This document shows positions 18,355-27,809 of a stretch of 64,000 nucleotides of DNA, in pieces; within the stretch, counting starts at the first letter, position 1; every line of letters starts with the position of its first letter. Origin of the DNA: Equibacterium sp963662035 (GTDB lineage: Bacteria > Bacteroidota > Bacteroidia > Bacteroidales > UBA932). The notes under the pieces are model-generated. The model ran no database searches and was not told where the DNA came from. It saw only the letters and a program-made list of their open reading frames with translations. The position numbers and the translations under genes were made by a program. The stretch spans positions 1 to 64,000 of the forward strand of contig CAVLDO010000007.1 of assembly GCA_963662035.1 (NCBI GenBank), given 5' to 3'.

Positions 18355-20418
18355 CTAATAGAATTTTGCCCTGTAGTCTTTCACGTCTGCCTCCTGAGAG
18401 ACAATCTGCGAGATGGACTGCATCATATACATAGCATTCTGCAGGTTGCGGTTCACGGCATCGCTTTCTGTGTAATATTCGCCTGTTGCAGAATCTTTTA
18501 CCTCAAAGAAATAAACCCCTACCGAACCCTTTACCGGGCCGATTACCTTTCCGGTGGGAGCAGCCGCCACAGCCCCTGCGAAGGCAGGCTCGGTGGACAT
18601 ATCCGCCGAAGCGAAACTCATCCCGGTGCGGTGGTTTACGGTGGTGGAGAATTTCTCTGCGAGAACCTCAATAGACTCGCCGCCGCTGATCTTCGAGAGC
18701 GATTCACTGGCAACCTTGTCAACCTTCTTCTGGTTGATGAGCGCTGTCAGGATTTCATCCTTCACCTCCTCCAGGGGGATCTGACCCTCCTTGCGGGTCT
18801 CTGTAACCGCAGCCACAAAGTAATACTTGTTGTCCACGGTAATTACGTCCGACACAGAACCCTTCTTGGTCTTGCGGTCAAACACCCAGTGCACCACGGA
18901 GCGGGCGTTGTCAACAACACCTATGCGGCGGGTGTCTATGGTGATGCGCGACAGCGGTATCACGGGGAGCGACTCGTCCTTGACTATTTGGGCGAACTTC
19001 TCGTAGCTGCCCTCGCTGCGGTCGGCCAGGGATGCCGCCTTCATATTATACTCGCGGTAGGTGTCTTCGCTGGGGGTGATATGCTTGGAGAAGTATGCCA
19101 GCTGCACCTTCTCTTTGGCTGTGGTCTTCTTGTCGACACTTACAACAGCTACCATCTGATACTGCCCGAGCTCCACGATGCGGCTCTGGCCGGCATCCAT
19201 CGAGAACACAACATTGAGGTCGTTCATTCCGGAAGCTGCGAGGCCCTCCATAGTGACCCAGGCGGGCTCTGTCATATCGGCGCTGCCGCCGTCGGCCATC
19301 ACTGCCGCAAGCAGAGAGTCGGCCTGCGCACGGTTGGCTGCGGAGAACATAGCGTAGGAGAGGCTCACCGAGTCGGGAACCATCTTGCGCTCTGCCACGC
19401 GCACCGCCGTGAAGGCATCTGCCGTGGAGTCGATGGCACTGACGCCATCCGCAGACCCGAAGGCGAAGTCAACAAACGCGGGGGACGCCCTCTTGAGCTC
19501 TTCGCGGCTGTAGAAGTTGTCGTCCCAGCGGCGGTCGCTGTTCAGGGCTATGAAGTTCTTGAGGTTCTGAGCCTCTGCAAATTGGGCGTAGAGCGCATCG
19601 TATTCTGCCTTGATGGCATCGATGTCCTCCCGGCTGGGGACAACCTCGTAGAGGACATACTCTATGTCGCGGTTTGCCTGCTGCTTGTAGAGATCCTTGC
19701 GGTCGTTGTAGTATTTGTTCACCTCAGCGGCAGAAATCTGCAGGGTGCTGTCCACGCCGAAATTGATGGGAACCACAAAGAAATCGACATCTTTGGTGGT
19801 GTTGCCATCGGCAATCGCGCGCGCAATCTGCGAAGCGTTGAGCACGGTGCCGGCACGCAGGGCGCTGATGTATTTGTTGTACATCTGCTGGGAATATACC
19901 TGCTCCTTGAGGTAGTTCCAGTACTGGCGGGAGACTCCGCTCTCGTCAAGATCCATCTGAGAAACGAAGTTTTTGACAGCTTCGGGGCTGAAACGGCCGT
20001 CCTCGCCGGCAAAAACCCTCTGCTGGGCCACTATGGGAGAAGGATTTGCGCCGCCCAGCAGCGACACCATCTCGGCATCTTCCACGCTGAATCCGGCAGC
20101 CTTGACCTTGGGGAAGAACACCCTCTGGTTGAAGAATTCGTTCCAGGTCATATCGCGGAGCTGGTTCTGAGCCTCCTCCGAGTTTGCGCCGGAGCCGCTC
20201 AAGGCTTGCATCAGCTGCGTGTTCTGCTCCACTGCGGTGAAGTAGTCACGATAGGTGACCGCCTTGCCGTTCATCTCGCCGACATTATTGTCCTTGGACA
20301 TACTCTGCAATGTGGACCCGAGAGTATTAGGGTCTATGATAAACGACAGCAAAGCCACCGCTATCAGGATAGAAATAAGAATTCCGAGTTTTACACGGAT
20401 TTTCTCCAATACGGCCAT
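18355..20418 (-). CDS. PpiD/SurA-like periplasmic peptidyl-prolyl isomerase-type foldase
   Basis: The 687-residue product begins MAVLEKIRVKLGILISILIAVALLSFIID, a single N-terminal membrane anchor as in PpiD. A SurA-N-like chaperone domain follows (about residues 50-220, with AVTYRDYFTAVEQN). The central and C-terminal parts resemble parvulin (PPIC) folds but lack a clearly conserved active-site set that I can point to, so enzymatic activity is uncertain. The likely role is to help outer-membrane proteins fold after Sec export. It follows the lptC cluster but is separated from it by a terminator and its own -7 element. Confidence 0.88.
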   Translation of the reverse strand: MAVLEKIRVKLGILISILIAVALLSFIIDPNTLGSTLQSMSKDNNVGEMNGKAVTYRDYFTAVEQNTQLMQALSGSGANSEEAQNQLRDMTWNEFFNQRVFFPKVKAAGFSVEDAEMVSLLGGANPSPIVAQQRVFAGEDGRFSPEAVKNFVSQMDLDESGVSRQYWNYLKEQVYSQQMYNKYISALRAGTVLNASQIARAIADGNTTKDVDFFVVPINFGVDSTLQISAAEVNKYYNDRKDLYKQQANRDIEYVLYEVVPSREDIDAIKAEYDALYAQFAEAQNLKNFIALNSDRRWDDNFYSREELKRASPAFVDFAFGSADGVSAIDSTADAFTAVRVAERKMVPDSVSLSYAMFSAANRAQADSLLAAVMADGGSADMTEPAWVTMEGLAASGMNDLNVVFSMDAGQSRIVELGQYQMVAVVSVDKKTTAKEKVQLAYFSKHITPSEDTYREYNMKAASLADRSEGSYEKFAQIVKDESLPVIPLSRITIDTRRIGVVDNARSVVHWVFDRKTKKGSVSDVITVDNKYYFVAAVTETRKEGQIPLEEVKDEILTALINQKKVDKVASESLSKISGGESIEVLAEKFSTTVNHRTGMSFASADMSTEPAFAGAVAAAPTGKVIGPVKGSVGVYFFEVKDSATGEYYTESDAVNRNLQNAMYMMQSISQIVSQEADVKDYRAKFY

Positions 20419-20444
20419 ATCAGTATTTTTTGGTTTATTTCATT

Positions 20445-20477
20445 AATAAAAAACAGGTTCCCTGCCGATTGGGGACC
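20445..20477 (-). terminator. terminator of the ruvB-lptC cluster
   Basis: On the minus strand GGTCCCC pairs with GGGAACC (one wobble) and is followed by TGTTTTTTA. It lies 24 nt after the lptC stop codon. Confidence 0.7.
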
Positions 20478-20485
20478 ATAGGGCG

Positions 20486-20493
20486 CAAAATTA
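20486..20493 (-). promoter_or_regulatory. -7 element upstream of the ppiD-like gene
   Basis: TAATTTTG on the minus strand fits TAnnTTTG. It lies 9 nt upstream of the terminator hairpin, and the -33 match is weak. Confidence 0.4.
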
Positions 20494-20500
20494 TAAAATT

Positions 20501-21163
20501 TTATTCAATCAACTGCAAGGGACCTACAAAATTCACTGTATCAATGTAAAATTTGGTAGAATCGCTCACCACGCGCCCAAAAGAGTCAAACGGGCGGAGA
20601 ATCGTGGAGCTGTTGGCGCGCTGGTCGCTGCGCAAACCGTAGCCCTGCAGCTTGCCTTTTGGAGATGTCATCACCACATAGCAGTCGGTGAAGATCTGCT
20701 CCTTGGGCTTGTCCCACCACACGGTGTCGGTGATTATGCGCTCCCCTTTGAGATGGTTTAGAATGTTTACGTTGCCGTATGCCATCCACTCCTCGCTGCG
20801 GCCGCGCACGATGTGCTCCGCACCCTCGCTGATAAGCTGGGACTCCAGCAGGCCGTCGGCGCTGTAGACGTAAACCTCGAATCCGCCGCTGTAAACCTCC
20901 CTTTTCACCTGCACCGAATCTTTCTCGTAGTTATAGGTGTCCATACTGCGGGTGCGCATCTGCATAGAGAGGTCAGCCTTTTGGTATTCGCTCACCTGCA
21001 TCCCGCGCACGCTCTGCACCGGAGTGGTTTCAAAGTCCACGGAAATCTTCTCCACCTCCTTTTTGCAGGAAGAGGCCAGCAGGGCTGCGGATAAAAAGAG
21101 AGATAGAGACAGGGTGCGCCCTGCCTCTACTCCTATGAATATGATATTTTTACGCTTCGTTAT
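20501..21163 (-). CDS. lptC: LptC-like LPS-export lipoprotein, no canonical start codon
   Basis: The protein resembles LptC, which links the inner-membrane LptBFG exporter to the periplasmic LptA bridge. It has beta-jellyroll-like segments such as AYGNVNILNH and GERIITDTVWWD. A GTG at 21055 would start after the lipoprotein cysteine and lose the signal. Reading further upstream in frame gives LSLSLFLSAALLASSC, a lipobox followed by KKEVEKISV, and before that a basic n-region TKRKN. No ATG, GTG or TTG occurs in that frame between 21163 and the lipobox. The ATA at 21163-21161, overlapping the TAA of the upstream TPR gene, gives the best-formed signal peptide (220 residues in total). A CTG nearer the lipobox is an alternative. 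Confidence 0.75.
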   Translation of the reverse strand: MTKRKNIIFIGVEAGRTLSLSLFLSAALLASSCKKEVEKISVDFETTPVQSVRGMQVSEYQKADLSMQMRTRSMDTYNYEKDSVQVKREVYSGGFEVYVYSADGLLESQLISEGAEHIVRGRSEEWMAYGNVNILNHLKGERIITDTVWWDKPKEQIFTDCYVVMTSPKGKLQGYGLRSDQRANSSTILRPFDSFGRVVSDSTKFYIDTVNFVGPLQLIE

Positions 21164-22479
21164 TTGGCTGTTCTTACTGTTGTGGTCTCGCGCATCGCGC
21201 CGCAGACCGCTGTGTAGCTCTGACCGTTGGTCAAATCGTACATAAACGCGTCTGCCTGGCTGGGGAAGTATGCCTGATACTGCGATGCAAGGGAGTTGGC
21301 CTCGTCGGCAAGGGTAGCGTCGGCCGCCTTGGCACGGATGACATAGTCGTAGGCAACCCAGAAGTGAGCCTGGGATTCCACCTCGTTGCCGCCGCAGCGG
21401 GATGTGCCCCAGATGGTGCCTATCAGCAGATAGGCGCGGCCCTTGTATGCCTCGCTTACCTCGGCAGCCTTCTTGGCAGCCGCTACTGCCGCCGCATTGT
21501 TGCCTGCCGACTTATAATTATAGGAACCGAGCTCGAGATAGTAGCTTGCAAGCTGCTCGGCATCGCCGGTGCTGGTGTCGATGGCCTTCTGCAGGAATTC
21601 CACAGCCTTGGCGGAGTCATCCTTGCGGGCGTAGAGCTTGTAGAGCAGATAGGCTGTGCTGCTGGTGGGATCGATTGCATAGAGAGACTCCACCGACTTG
21701 ATGTAGAGGTCGCTCTCAAGGCAGTCTGCCGCGCTGAGCATCTTTACCACGGAGCGCAGAACCTCCTCATCGTTGGGGTTGGCATCGTAGCGGGGCTGCA
21801 GCAGGGCTATCATATTTTCGCAGCTGGCCACGCCGCTGTTCATAAAGAGGGTCTCCACATCTTTCTGTGCCTTTGCCAGACGGGCGCCGTCGCGGGCGTC
21901 AACGGTGAGGGCCTCGCTTATCTTGTCGCTGATGGCGCTGTAGTCCTCAATCACAGTCTCGGCGGAGATTTTACCCTCGCCGTAAAGAGCTGTGCTGACC
22001 TCCATTAATTTCACGAACACGAGGTCCTTGGCCTTTGAGCCGGTGGCGGCGCAGATGCTTTTAACCTCGTTGTACACCGCCTCGGTGTCGTTTTCTTTCC
22101 ACTTGAAATTGACGATGTCGATCACCTTGTTGTTCATTGCAGAAATGGCCCCCTTGGGATAATTGGCAATACGCAGGTCGTAAATCTGCATCAGGGTGTC
22201 GAGATAGCCTTCGCGCTCTTTGGCATCCTTGCTCTTGTTGTATGCCCAACGCATCAGCTTCTGGCCGTCGATGAGCATATTCTGGCTGGCGGTGGGGGGG
22301 CATATAGCGTATGCGTTGCGCCAGGGGCCGATGGCATCGGCGTTATTGTTGTGTTTGAGATACTCCTTGTAATAAGAGAGATACTTCACGCACTCGGCGC
22401 TGTCGGCTCCGAAGCGGCCTTGTGCAGAGGCGGTAAGGGTGATTGCTGCCGCAAACAATATTGTCAAAATCCTTTTCAT
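21160..22479 (-). CDS. secreted tetratricopeptide-repeat protein
   Basis: The 439-residue product has a signal peptide (MKRILTILFAAAITLTASAQ). An all-helical body with TPR-like repeats follows, for example DPTSSTAYLLYKLYARKDDS and ASYYLELGSYNYKSAGNN. It should act as a periplasmic scaffold. Its place between an outer-membrane protein gene and lptC suggests an envelope role, but no specific partner can be named. It starts 24 nt after the preceding gene, and its stop codon overlaps the inferred lptC start. Confidence 0.8.
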   Translation of the reverse strand: MKRILTILFAAAITLTASAQGRFGADSAECVKYLSYYKEYLKHNNNADAIGPWRNAYAICPPTASQNMLIDGQKLMRWAYNKSKDAKEREGYLDTLMQIYDLRIANYPKGAISAMNNKVIDIVNFKWKENDTEAVYNEVKSICAATGSKAKDLVFVKLMEVSTALYGEGKISAETVIEDYSAISDKISEALTVDARDGARLAKAQKDVETLFMNSGVASCENMIALLQPRYDANPNDEEVLRSVVKMLSAADCLESDLYIKSVESLYAIDPTSSTAYLLYKLYARKDDSAKAVEFLQKAIDTSTGDAEQLASYYLELGSYNYKSAGNNAAAVAAAKKAAEVSEAYKGRAYLLIGTIWGTSRCGGNEVESQAHFWVAYDYVIRAKAADATLADEANSLASQYQAYFPSQADAFMYDLTNGQSYTAVCGAMRETTTVRTAK

Positions 22480-22503
22480 AGTGCAAAGTTATTAAATTTC
22501 AAT

Positions 22504-23847
22504 CTACTTGTACAGGGATTTGTGGAACCAGGTGTCAAACATATTGAGGCCCACATTGAACTTTATGTAATTTTCCTTGACCAGATTGTTGGACAAAGTG
22601 CCGCTCTGCCCGATATCCACGCTGAAGGCGATGCTGGTGAGGCGTGTATTGGCCGATTTGGATATGGGAAAACTTGCGCCGAAGGTCAGGCCCGTGGAGT
22701 TTATCGCCACCCCGTTCATTGCGATGTACCCCTGCGTGTGATAGAGTCCTGCGCGGTAGGTCATCCGGCGGCCGTAGTGCCTGATATCGTATTTTTCCGG
22801 GATGAACTCGCCTCCCAGCTTGAACGACTGAGTCCTGCGGGTGGTGATGTCTATGCCGGGGGAGTTGGTGAATGTGGTGCCGCTCCAATCCTGAGTGGTG
22901 TAGTCGAAGCCGAACATCCAGCGGTCAACCTTGCGCAGGGTGAATCCCACGCCCAGTTCCGGGGGTATCTTGTAGTCTATCGGGGTTGTCACATTAGCAA
23001 TGGTGTCGGTGGACGAGCTGGTGGCGGCCAGGGTGAGGTCGGTGTAGTCGCCCCCCATCGCCCCGCCTATGCTGTAGGTAGCCCCGAGGGTCAGCGGCAG
23101 GTTTTTGGCCAGATTCACAGTGTATTGCACGCCAGCCTTGGCCCCGACTCCGCGGGATACGCTGCTCCACGAGCGGGTCAGCTGGCGGTAATTGTCCTTT
23201 GTGGTGAAGGCTGTGGTGCTGGAGTGGATGGTGTTGCCCATATAGTAGATTGCGTCTACGCCTATGCTCAGGTTTTTGGCCACATCCCAGCCGGCGCCCA
23301 GCACTATCTGATAGATGCCGCCCTTGCCCGATTTCTGATATTTGACGTTTCCCATCTCCAGCAGCACCTCGTCGGCATACTCTCCAGAGACAAAGTTGTA
23401 GCCTGTGGCGGCATATGGCATAAGTCCCGCCTTCACCGCTATGCGGTCGTTTATGGGGAAGGATATCACGATGTGGTGGATGTTGAACATATTGTTCACC
23501 GAGCGCTGGATACCGCTGTCGGTGTTCTCTATGCTGGTGGAGGCGTCGGCCCGGTAGAGTATGTTCTTCTGAGTAACATCAAAGTCGAGCATAAAGGCGC
23601 GGCTCTCGCGGGCGGTGACCGCCGCCGGGTTTGTCCAGTTGATTATGGAATTGTTGCGGTCGCCGATGGCTATGCCTCCCATCGCCATCGAGTTCTGACT
23701 TCCGGGAGACTCTATGCTGCCGATGCCGTACATCGAGTAGGGAGAGAAGGCGTCGTAGGCCACATCTTCCTGCGCGGCGGCGGGAAGTGCCGCTGCAAAG
23801 AGGGCCAAGAGGGCGCTTATCAGCGATATTTTTGCTCTTATTTTCAT
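22504..23847 (-). CDS. outer membrane beta-barrel protein (FadL-like type)
   Basis: The 447-residue product has a signal peptide ending PAAAQ. The mature start contains YDAFSPYSMYGIGSIESPGS and NSMAMGGIAIGDRNN, followed by INWTNPAAVTA. This resembles the N-terminal plug region of Bacteroidota FadL/OMPP1-related barrels. Alternating strand patterns continue to the end, which closes with a Phe-rich segment. It probably forms an outer-membrane channel or an assembly partner. The substrate is unknown. It lies 1 nt downstream of coaX in the same operon. Confidence 0.75.
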   Translation of the reverse strand: MKIRAKISLISALLALFAAALPAAAQEDVAYDAFSPYSMYGIGSIESPGSQNSMAMGGIAIGDRNNSIINWTNPAAVTARESRAFMLDFDVTQKNILYRADASTSIENTDSGIQRSVNNMFNIHHIVISFPINDRIAVKAGLMPYAATGYNFVSGEYADEVLLEMGNVKYQKSGKGGIYQIVLGAGWDVAKNLSIGVDAIYYMGNTIHSSTTAFTTKDNYRQLTRSWSSVSRGVGAKAGVQYTVNLAKNLPLTLGATYSIGGAMGGDYTDLTLAATSSSTDTIANVTTPIDYKIPPELGVGFTLRKVDRWMFGFDYTTQDWSGTTFTNSPGIDITTRRTQSFKLGGEFIPEKYDIRHYGRRMTYRAGLYHTQGYIAMNGVAINSTGLTFGASFPISKSANTRLTSIAFSVDIGQSGTLSNNLVKENYIKFNVGLNMFDTWFHKSLYK

Positions 23848-23848
23848 A

Positions 23849-24589
23849 TTATACCAGTGCTATGCGGGAAAGTCCTCCCAGAACCAGATTGGGGTCGACC
23901 ACCTTTTCGGCGCCGATTCCTGCGGAGAAAATCTGCGCGTCGCCCCCTGCAAATATCACTTTGCGGCGGGGATGGGAGCGCAAGTAACCCTCGATTTCAA
24001 ACTTTATGCCGAGAATGTTGCCTGAGGCAAGGGCGGTGTCAAGGTCATATCCCACGGTGGATAAGGTGTTTATGTCGCCACGGGAGAGTATGTCGTGGGG
24101 GTCTGTCATCGGAATCTTGCGGGTGTAGTCGCTCAAGGCGCGGTAGCGGGTGTTCAGACCGAGGGATATGACACCCCCCTCGTAGCGGCTGCGGCTGATG
24201 AATTCTATGGTGATGGCTGTGCCGAAGTCAAAGAGGATTATGTCCTCCTCAGGCATCATCGTGCAGGCCATAAGTATGGCGGCCATACGGTCGGCCCCCA
24301 TTCCATCCGGCATATTTTCCAGACACTTCAGCGCGGGGCAGCCCTCTGCGAGCTTTTTGCGCACCCAGTCCAGGTTAAAGTCGATGAAGCATTTGCAGTG
24401 CTCTTTGAGAAAGGCGTTGAGCGGCGGGTCTGCATCGCACACAGAAGAGAGCACTATGGTGTCGTAGGTGCCGCACGCCGCTTCCATAATATCGGAACTG
24501 TTGCTCAAGCGCTGCAATGAGAGGCGCTGCAGTGCATCGTAGCGGGCTATCTTGCAGGAGGTATTTCCGATATCTATAAGTAAATTCAT
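23849..24589 (-). CDS. coaX: type III pantothenate kinase
   Basis: The 246-residue product phosphorylates pantothenate, the first step of coenzyme A synthesis. It has the ASKHA-fold signatures of CoaX: DIGNT at residues 6-10, GADR at 98-101 and DFGTAIT at 121-127, with GGVISLGLN beyond. Length is normal. It starts 4 nt after mfd. Confidence 0.95.
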   Translation of the reverse strand: MNLLIDIGNTSCKIARYDALQRLSLQRLSNSSDIMEAACGTYDTIVLSSVCDADPPLNAFLKEHCKCFIDFNLDWVRKKLAEGCPALKCLENMPDGMGADRMAAILMACTMMPEEDIILFDFGTAITIEFISRSRYEGGVISLGLNTRYRALSDYTRKIPMTDPHDILSRGDINTLSTVGYDLDTALASGNILGIKFEIEGYLRSHPRRKVIFAGGDAQIFSAGIGAEKVVDPNLVLGGLSRIALV

Positions 24590-24593
24590 TCTC

Positions 24594-27500
24594 TTAAGAG
24601 GCTTGAGGGTGCAAATTTAGCATTTCTTGCAATATATCAACCGCTTTTTTAACGCTCGGAACTTTTTCGCATTTGACATAGAGCGAATTAGGCTTCTGAA
24701 TCAGCTGATACTTGCGGCCCGCCTGCTGTATGTATTCCAGGATGGAGCCGAACACCCGGCTGTTGTAGTAGGAGGAGTTCTGGTTGGAGACAAAGTAGGC
24801 GGTCATACTGCCGCTTTTTAGGATTATCTTCTCAAAGCCAAGGTCTATCGCCCGCTGGCGCAGCCGCACTATGTTTATCAGCTCCTCCAGCTGGGGCGGC
24901 ACGGGGCCGAAGCGGTCGGTCATCTCCTCCAGGAAACCGGCGATGGAGGCTTCGCTCTTCATATTGTCCAGCTCGCGGTAGAGGCGCATCTTCTCTTTGA
25001 GAACATTGACATAATCGTCGGGAATGTAGGCCTCTATGTCGGTGTCTATGTAGCAGTCAGAAATCCATCCGCCGGAGATTATGCCGCCTGTGTCGGCCGC
25101 GGGCTCCTCTGCCGATAGTTCGCCGCGCAGCTCGCTCATAGCCTCGGAAAGTATCTTCTGATATGTCTCAAAACCCATTTCTGCAATAAAGCCGCTCTGC
25201 TCCGCCCCCAGAAGGTTGCCGGCGCCCCTGATGTCAAGGTCCTGCATAGCTATGTTAAAGCCGCTGCCAAGGTCGCTGAAGGTTTCGATGGCGTTAAGGC
25301 GGCTGCGGGCCGTTTCTGTGAGATTTTCCGTAGCGGGGACTATAAGGTAGCAGAAGGCCTTGACGTTGCTGCGCCCCACGCGGCCTCGCAACTGGTGCAG
25401 GTCGCCCAGGCCAAAGTTCTGAGCCTTGTTTATGAGCATAGTGTTGGCGTTTGGGATATCCACGCCGTTTTCCATTATGGTGGTGGAGACCAGTATGTCG
25501 TAGTCGCCGTCTATAAAGTCCAGAATCTTTTTTTCCAGCGTCGCCGCCTCCATCTGTCCGTGGGCCACGCAGATGCGCGCCTTGGGGGCGATGAGTCTTA
25601 TCCGGCCCGCCACCTCCTCTATGTCCTCCACCCGGTTGTGGATGAAATAAACCTGCCCGCTGCGCTCCAGCTCGGAATCTATTATCTCCTTTATGAGGTC
25701 GGTGTCAAAGTCTATTATCTCCGTGTGCACTGGGATTCGGTTGGGGGGAGGGGTCGATATTATGGAGATGTCTCGCGCCCCAAGCAGAGAAAACTGCAGC
25801 GTGCGGGGTATCGGGGTGGCGGAGAGGGTCAGCGTGTCCACGTTTTTCTTGATGAGGCGCATCTTCTCTTTGGAGCTGACGCCGAACTTCTGCTCCTCGT
25901 CCACTATCAGAAGGCCCAGATCCCTGAATATTATCTCCTTGCCCAGGATGCGGTGGGTGCCTATCAGTATGTCTATCTTGCCCTCCCGCAGCCTTGATGC
26001 GATGTCGCGCACCTCCTTGGCCGTCTTGAGGCGGCTTATGAACTCTATGTTGCAGGGCAGATCGTGCAGCCTGGCGCAGAAGGTGTGGTAGTGCTGCAGC
26101 GCAAGTATGGTGGTGGGCACCAGCACCGCTACCTGCTTGCCACCGGCCACTGCCTTGAAGGCGGCGCGGATGGCAACCTCTGTTTTGCCGAAGCCCACAT
26201 CGCCGCATATTAGGCGGTCCATCGGATGGCTGCTCTCCATATCGCGCTTGACATCCTCCACTGCCTTGTGCTGGTCGGGGGTGTCCTCATACATAAAGGA
26301 GGATTCCAGCTCCTGCTGCAGGTAGTCATCGGGAGGGAAGGCGTAGCCGCTCACCTCGGAGCGCTCGCTGTAGAGCTTTATGAGGTCTGCTGCGATGTCC
26401 TTGACCTTCTTTTTGGTGTTCTCCTTAAGCTTTTCCCAGGTGCGGGAGCCCAATTTGTAGATTTTTGGCGGATCACCGTCGGCGCTCTTATAGCGGCTGA
26501 TGCGGTGAATGCCGTGTATGGAGACGAATATGACGTCGCCGTCTTTGTAGGTGAGCTTGATGGCCTCCTGCATCTTGCCGTTGATTTCGGTGTGCACCAG
26601 GCCGCCGAAGCGCCCCACTCCGTGGTCTATGTGCACCACATAGTCCCCGATGTTGAAGCTCATAAGGTCGTTGAGGGTGAGTCGCTCGCTGCTGGAAACC
26701 TCCCTCTTGGTTACTATCTTGTGGTAACGCTCGAAAATCTGGTGGTCGGTGTACCAGCATTGCTTCTCGCTGTTGCTGATATATCCCTCGTGCAGCGACA
26801 CCGCCACAAAATCCACGTGGCAGCCACCCCCTATCCCGGAGAGAATCTGCTTGAGGCGGACGGTCTGATTGAGCTGGGTGGAGAGGATGTGCACCACATA
26901 GCCGGCCTCCTCCCGAGAGGCTATGTCGCGGCAGAGTATCTCAAAGTTCTTGTTGAAGGCTGGCTGGGGCACCACATCGCGCGCAGTGGCGCTGCTGGCC
27001 GCCAGTTCTTCGCAGAAGTCCCAGTATATGGCATTGGATGGCAGCTGCTCTATAAAATCGGCATATTCCTGCTCGGCGTGGTTCTCGAAGAGGTTGGGAT
27101 AGATCTCAACCTTGTCCAGGCTCTCCATAGTGCGCTGGGTGTCGGCGTTGAAGCGGGATATCTGCTCTATGTCGTCTCCGAAGAAATCTATCCGGTAGGG
27201 ATTGTTGTCGGCATAGGAGAAAATGTCTATAATGGAGCCTCTAAGTGCAAACTCTCCCGGCATAGACACAAAGTCCACCTTTTTAAAGCCGCTCTCGAAG
27301 AGAACCTCCTTAATGAAGTCGTGGCTTAGGCTCTGTCCTTTCTTGAGGGTTATTATGCTGTTGCGGGTTTGCTGCCTTTGCAGCACCTTTTCCTGCAGCG
27401 AATCTTTGTAGGCCACTATTATTATGGGAGAATGTGCACTGCAGAGCTGCCGGTTGAGCAGTTCGCGCCCTATGCTTGTGCCGGACTTCTCAAGCGTGAA

Positions 27501-27809
27501 GTCTATATTAGAGGGCAGTTTCTTCTCTGAAAAGGAGTCCAGAGCCTTGATGGCGGCGGTGCGCTGCACCTTGCTGGTGGCGCTCTTTACCGACTGCGCC
27601 GATTTTGACTCGGCCGTGGATGGGAAAAAGTAGAGGCAATCTTCTTCGAAAAAGTTGTCGAGGTCGCTGGTGCAGAACAGAGCCTCCTTTTTGGTATTGA
27701 AACAGACTATGTTCAGCGACGGAGCATCAAATTTAGACACTGCATTGGCCAGAAACACCGACTTGCATGATACTCCGCCCCGGAGATTATCGAATTTCAA
27801 TATCTTCAT
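24594..27809 (-). CDS. mfd: transcription-repair coupling factor Mfd
   Basis: The 1071-residue product removes stalled RNA polymerase and recruits UvrA. The N-terminal UvrB-homology part is followed by the RNA-polymerase-interaction (CarD-like) domain with IGDYVVHIDHGVGRF. The RecG-like motor has Walker A GDVGFGKTE near residue 536, DEEQ in VDEEQKFGV and motif VI in LHQLRGRVGRS. The C-terminal TRCF domain is present. It is slightly shorter than E. coli Mfd. Its first 23 nt overlap the end of the upstream hydrolase gene. Confidence 0.97.
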   Translation of the reverse strand: MKILKFDNLRGGVSCKSVFLANAVSKFDAPSLNIVCFNTKKEALFCTSDLDNFFEEDCLYFFPSTAESKSAQSVKSATSKVQRTAAIKALDSFSEKKLPSNIDFTLEKSGTSIGRELLNRQLCSAHSPIIIVAYKDSLQEKVLQRQQTRNSIITLKKGQSLSHDFIKEVLFESGFKKVDFVSMPGEFALRGSIIDIFSYADNNPYRIDFFGDDIEQISRFNADTQRTMESLDKVEIYPNLFENHAEQEYADFIEQLPSNAIYWDFCEELAASSATARDVVPQPAFNKNFEILCRDIASREEAGYVVHILSTQLNQTVRLKQILSGIGGGCHVDFVAVSLHEGYISNSEKQCWYTDHQIFERYHKIVTKREVSSSERLTLNDLMSFNIGDYVVHIDHGVGRFGGLVHTEINGKMQEAIKLTYKDGDVIFVSIHGIHRISRYKSADGDPPKIYKLGSRTWEKLKENTKKKVKDIAADLIKLYSERSEVSGYAFPPDDYLQQELESSFMYEDTPDQHKAVEDVKRDMESSHPMDRLICGDVGFGKTEVAIRAAFKAVAGGKQVAVLVPTTILALQHYHTFCARLHDLPCNIEFISRLKTAKEVRDIASRLREGKIDILIGTHRILGKEIIFRDLGLLIVDEEQKFGVSSKEKMRLIKKNVDTLTLSATPIPRTLQFSLLGARDISIISTPPPNRIPVHTEIIDFDTDLIKEIIDSELERSGQVYFIHNRVEDIEEVAGRIRLIAPKARICVAHGQMEAATLEKKILDFIDGDYDILVSTTIMENGVDIPNANTMLINKAQNFGLGDLHQLRGRVGRSNVKAFCYLIVPATENLTETARSRLNAIETFSDLGSGFNIAMQDLDIRGAGNLLGAEQSGFIAEMGFETYQKILSEAMSELRGELSAEEPAADTGGIISGGWISDCYIDTDIEAYIPDDYVNVLKEKMRLYRELDNMKSEASIAGFLEEMTDRFGPVPPQLEELINIVRLRQRAIDLGFEKIILKSGSMTAYFVSNQNSSYYNSRVFGSILEYIQQAGRKYQLIQKPNSLYVKCEKVPSVKKAVDILQEMLNLHPQAS

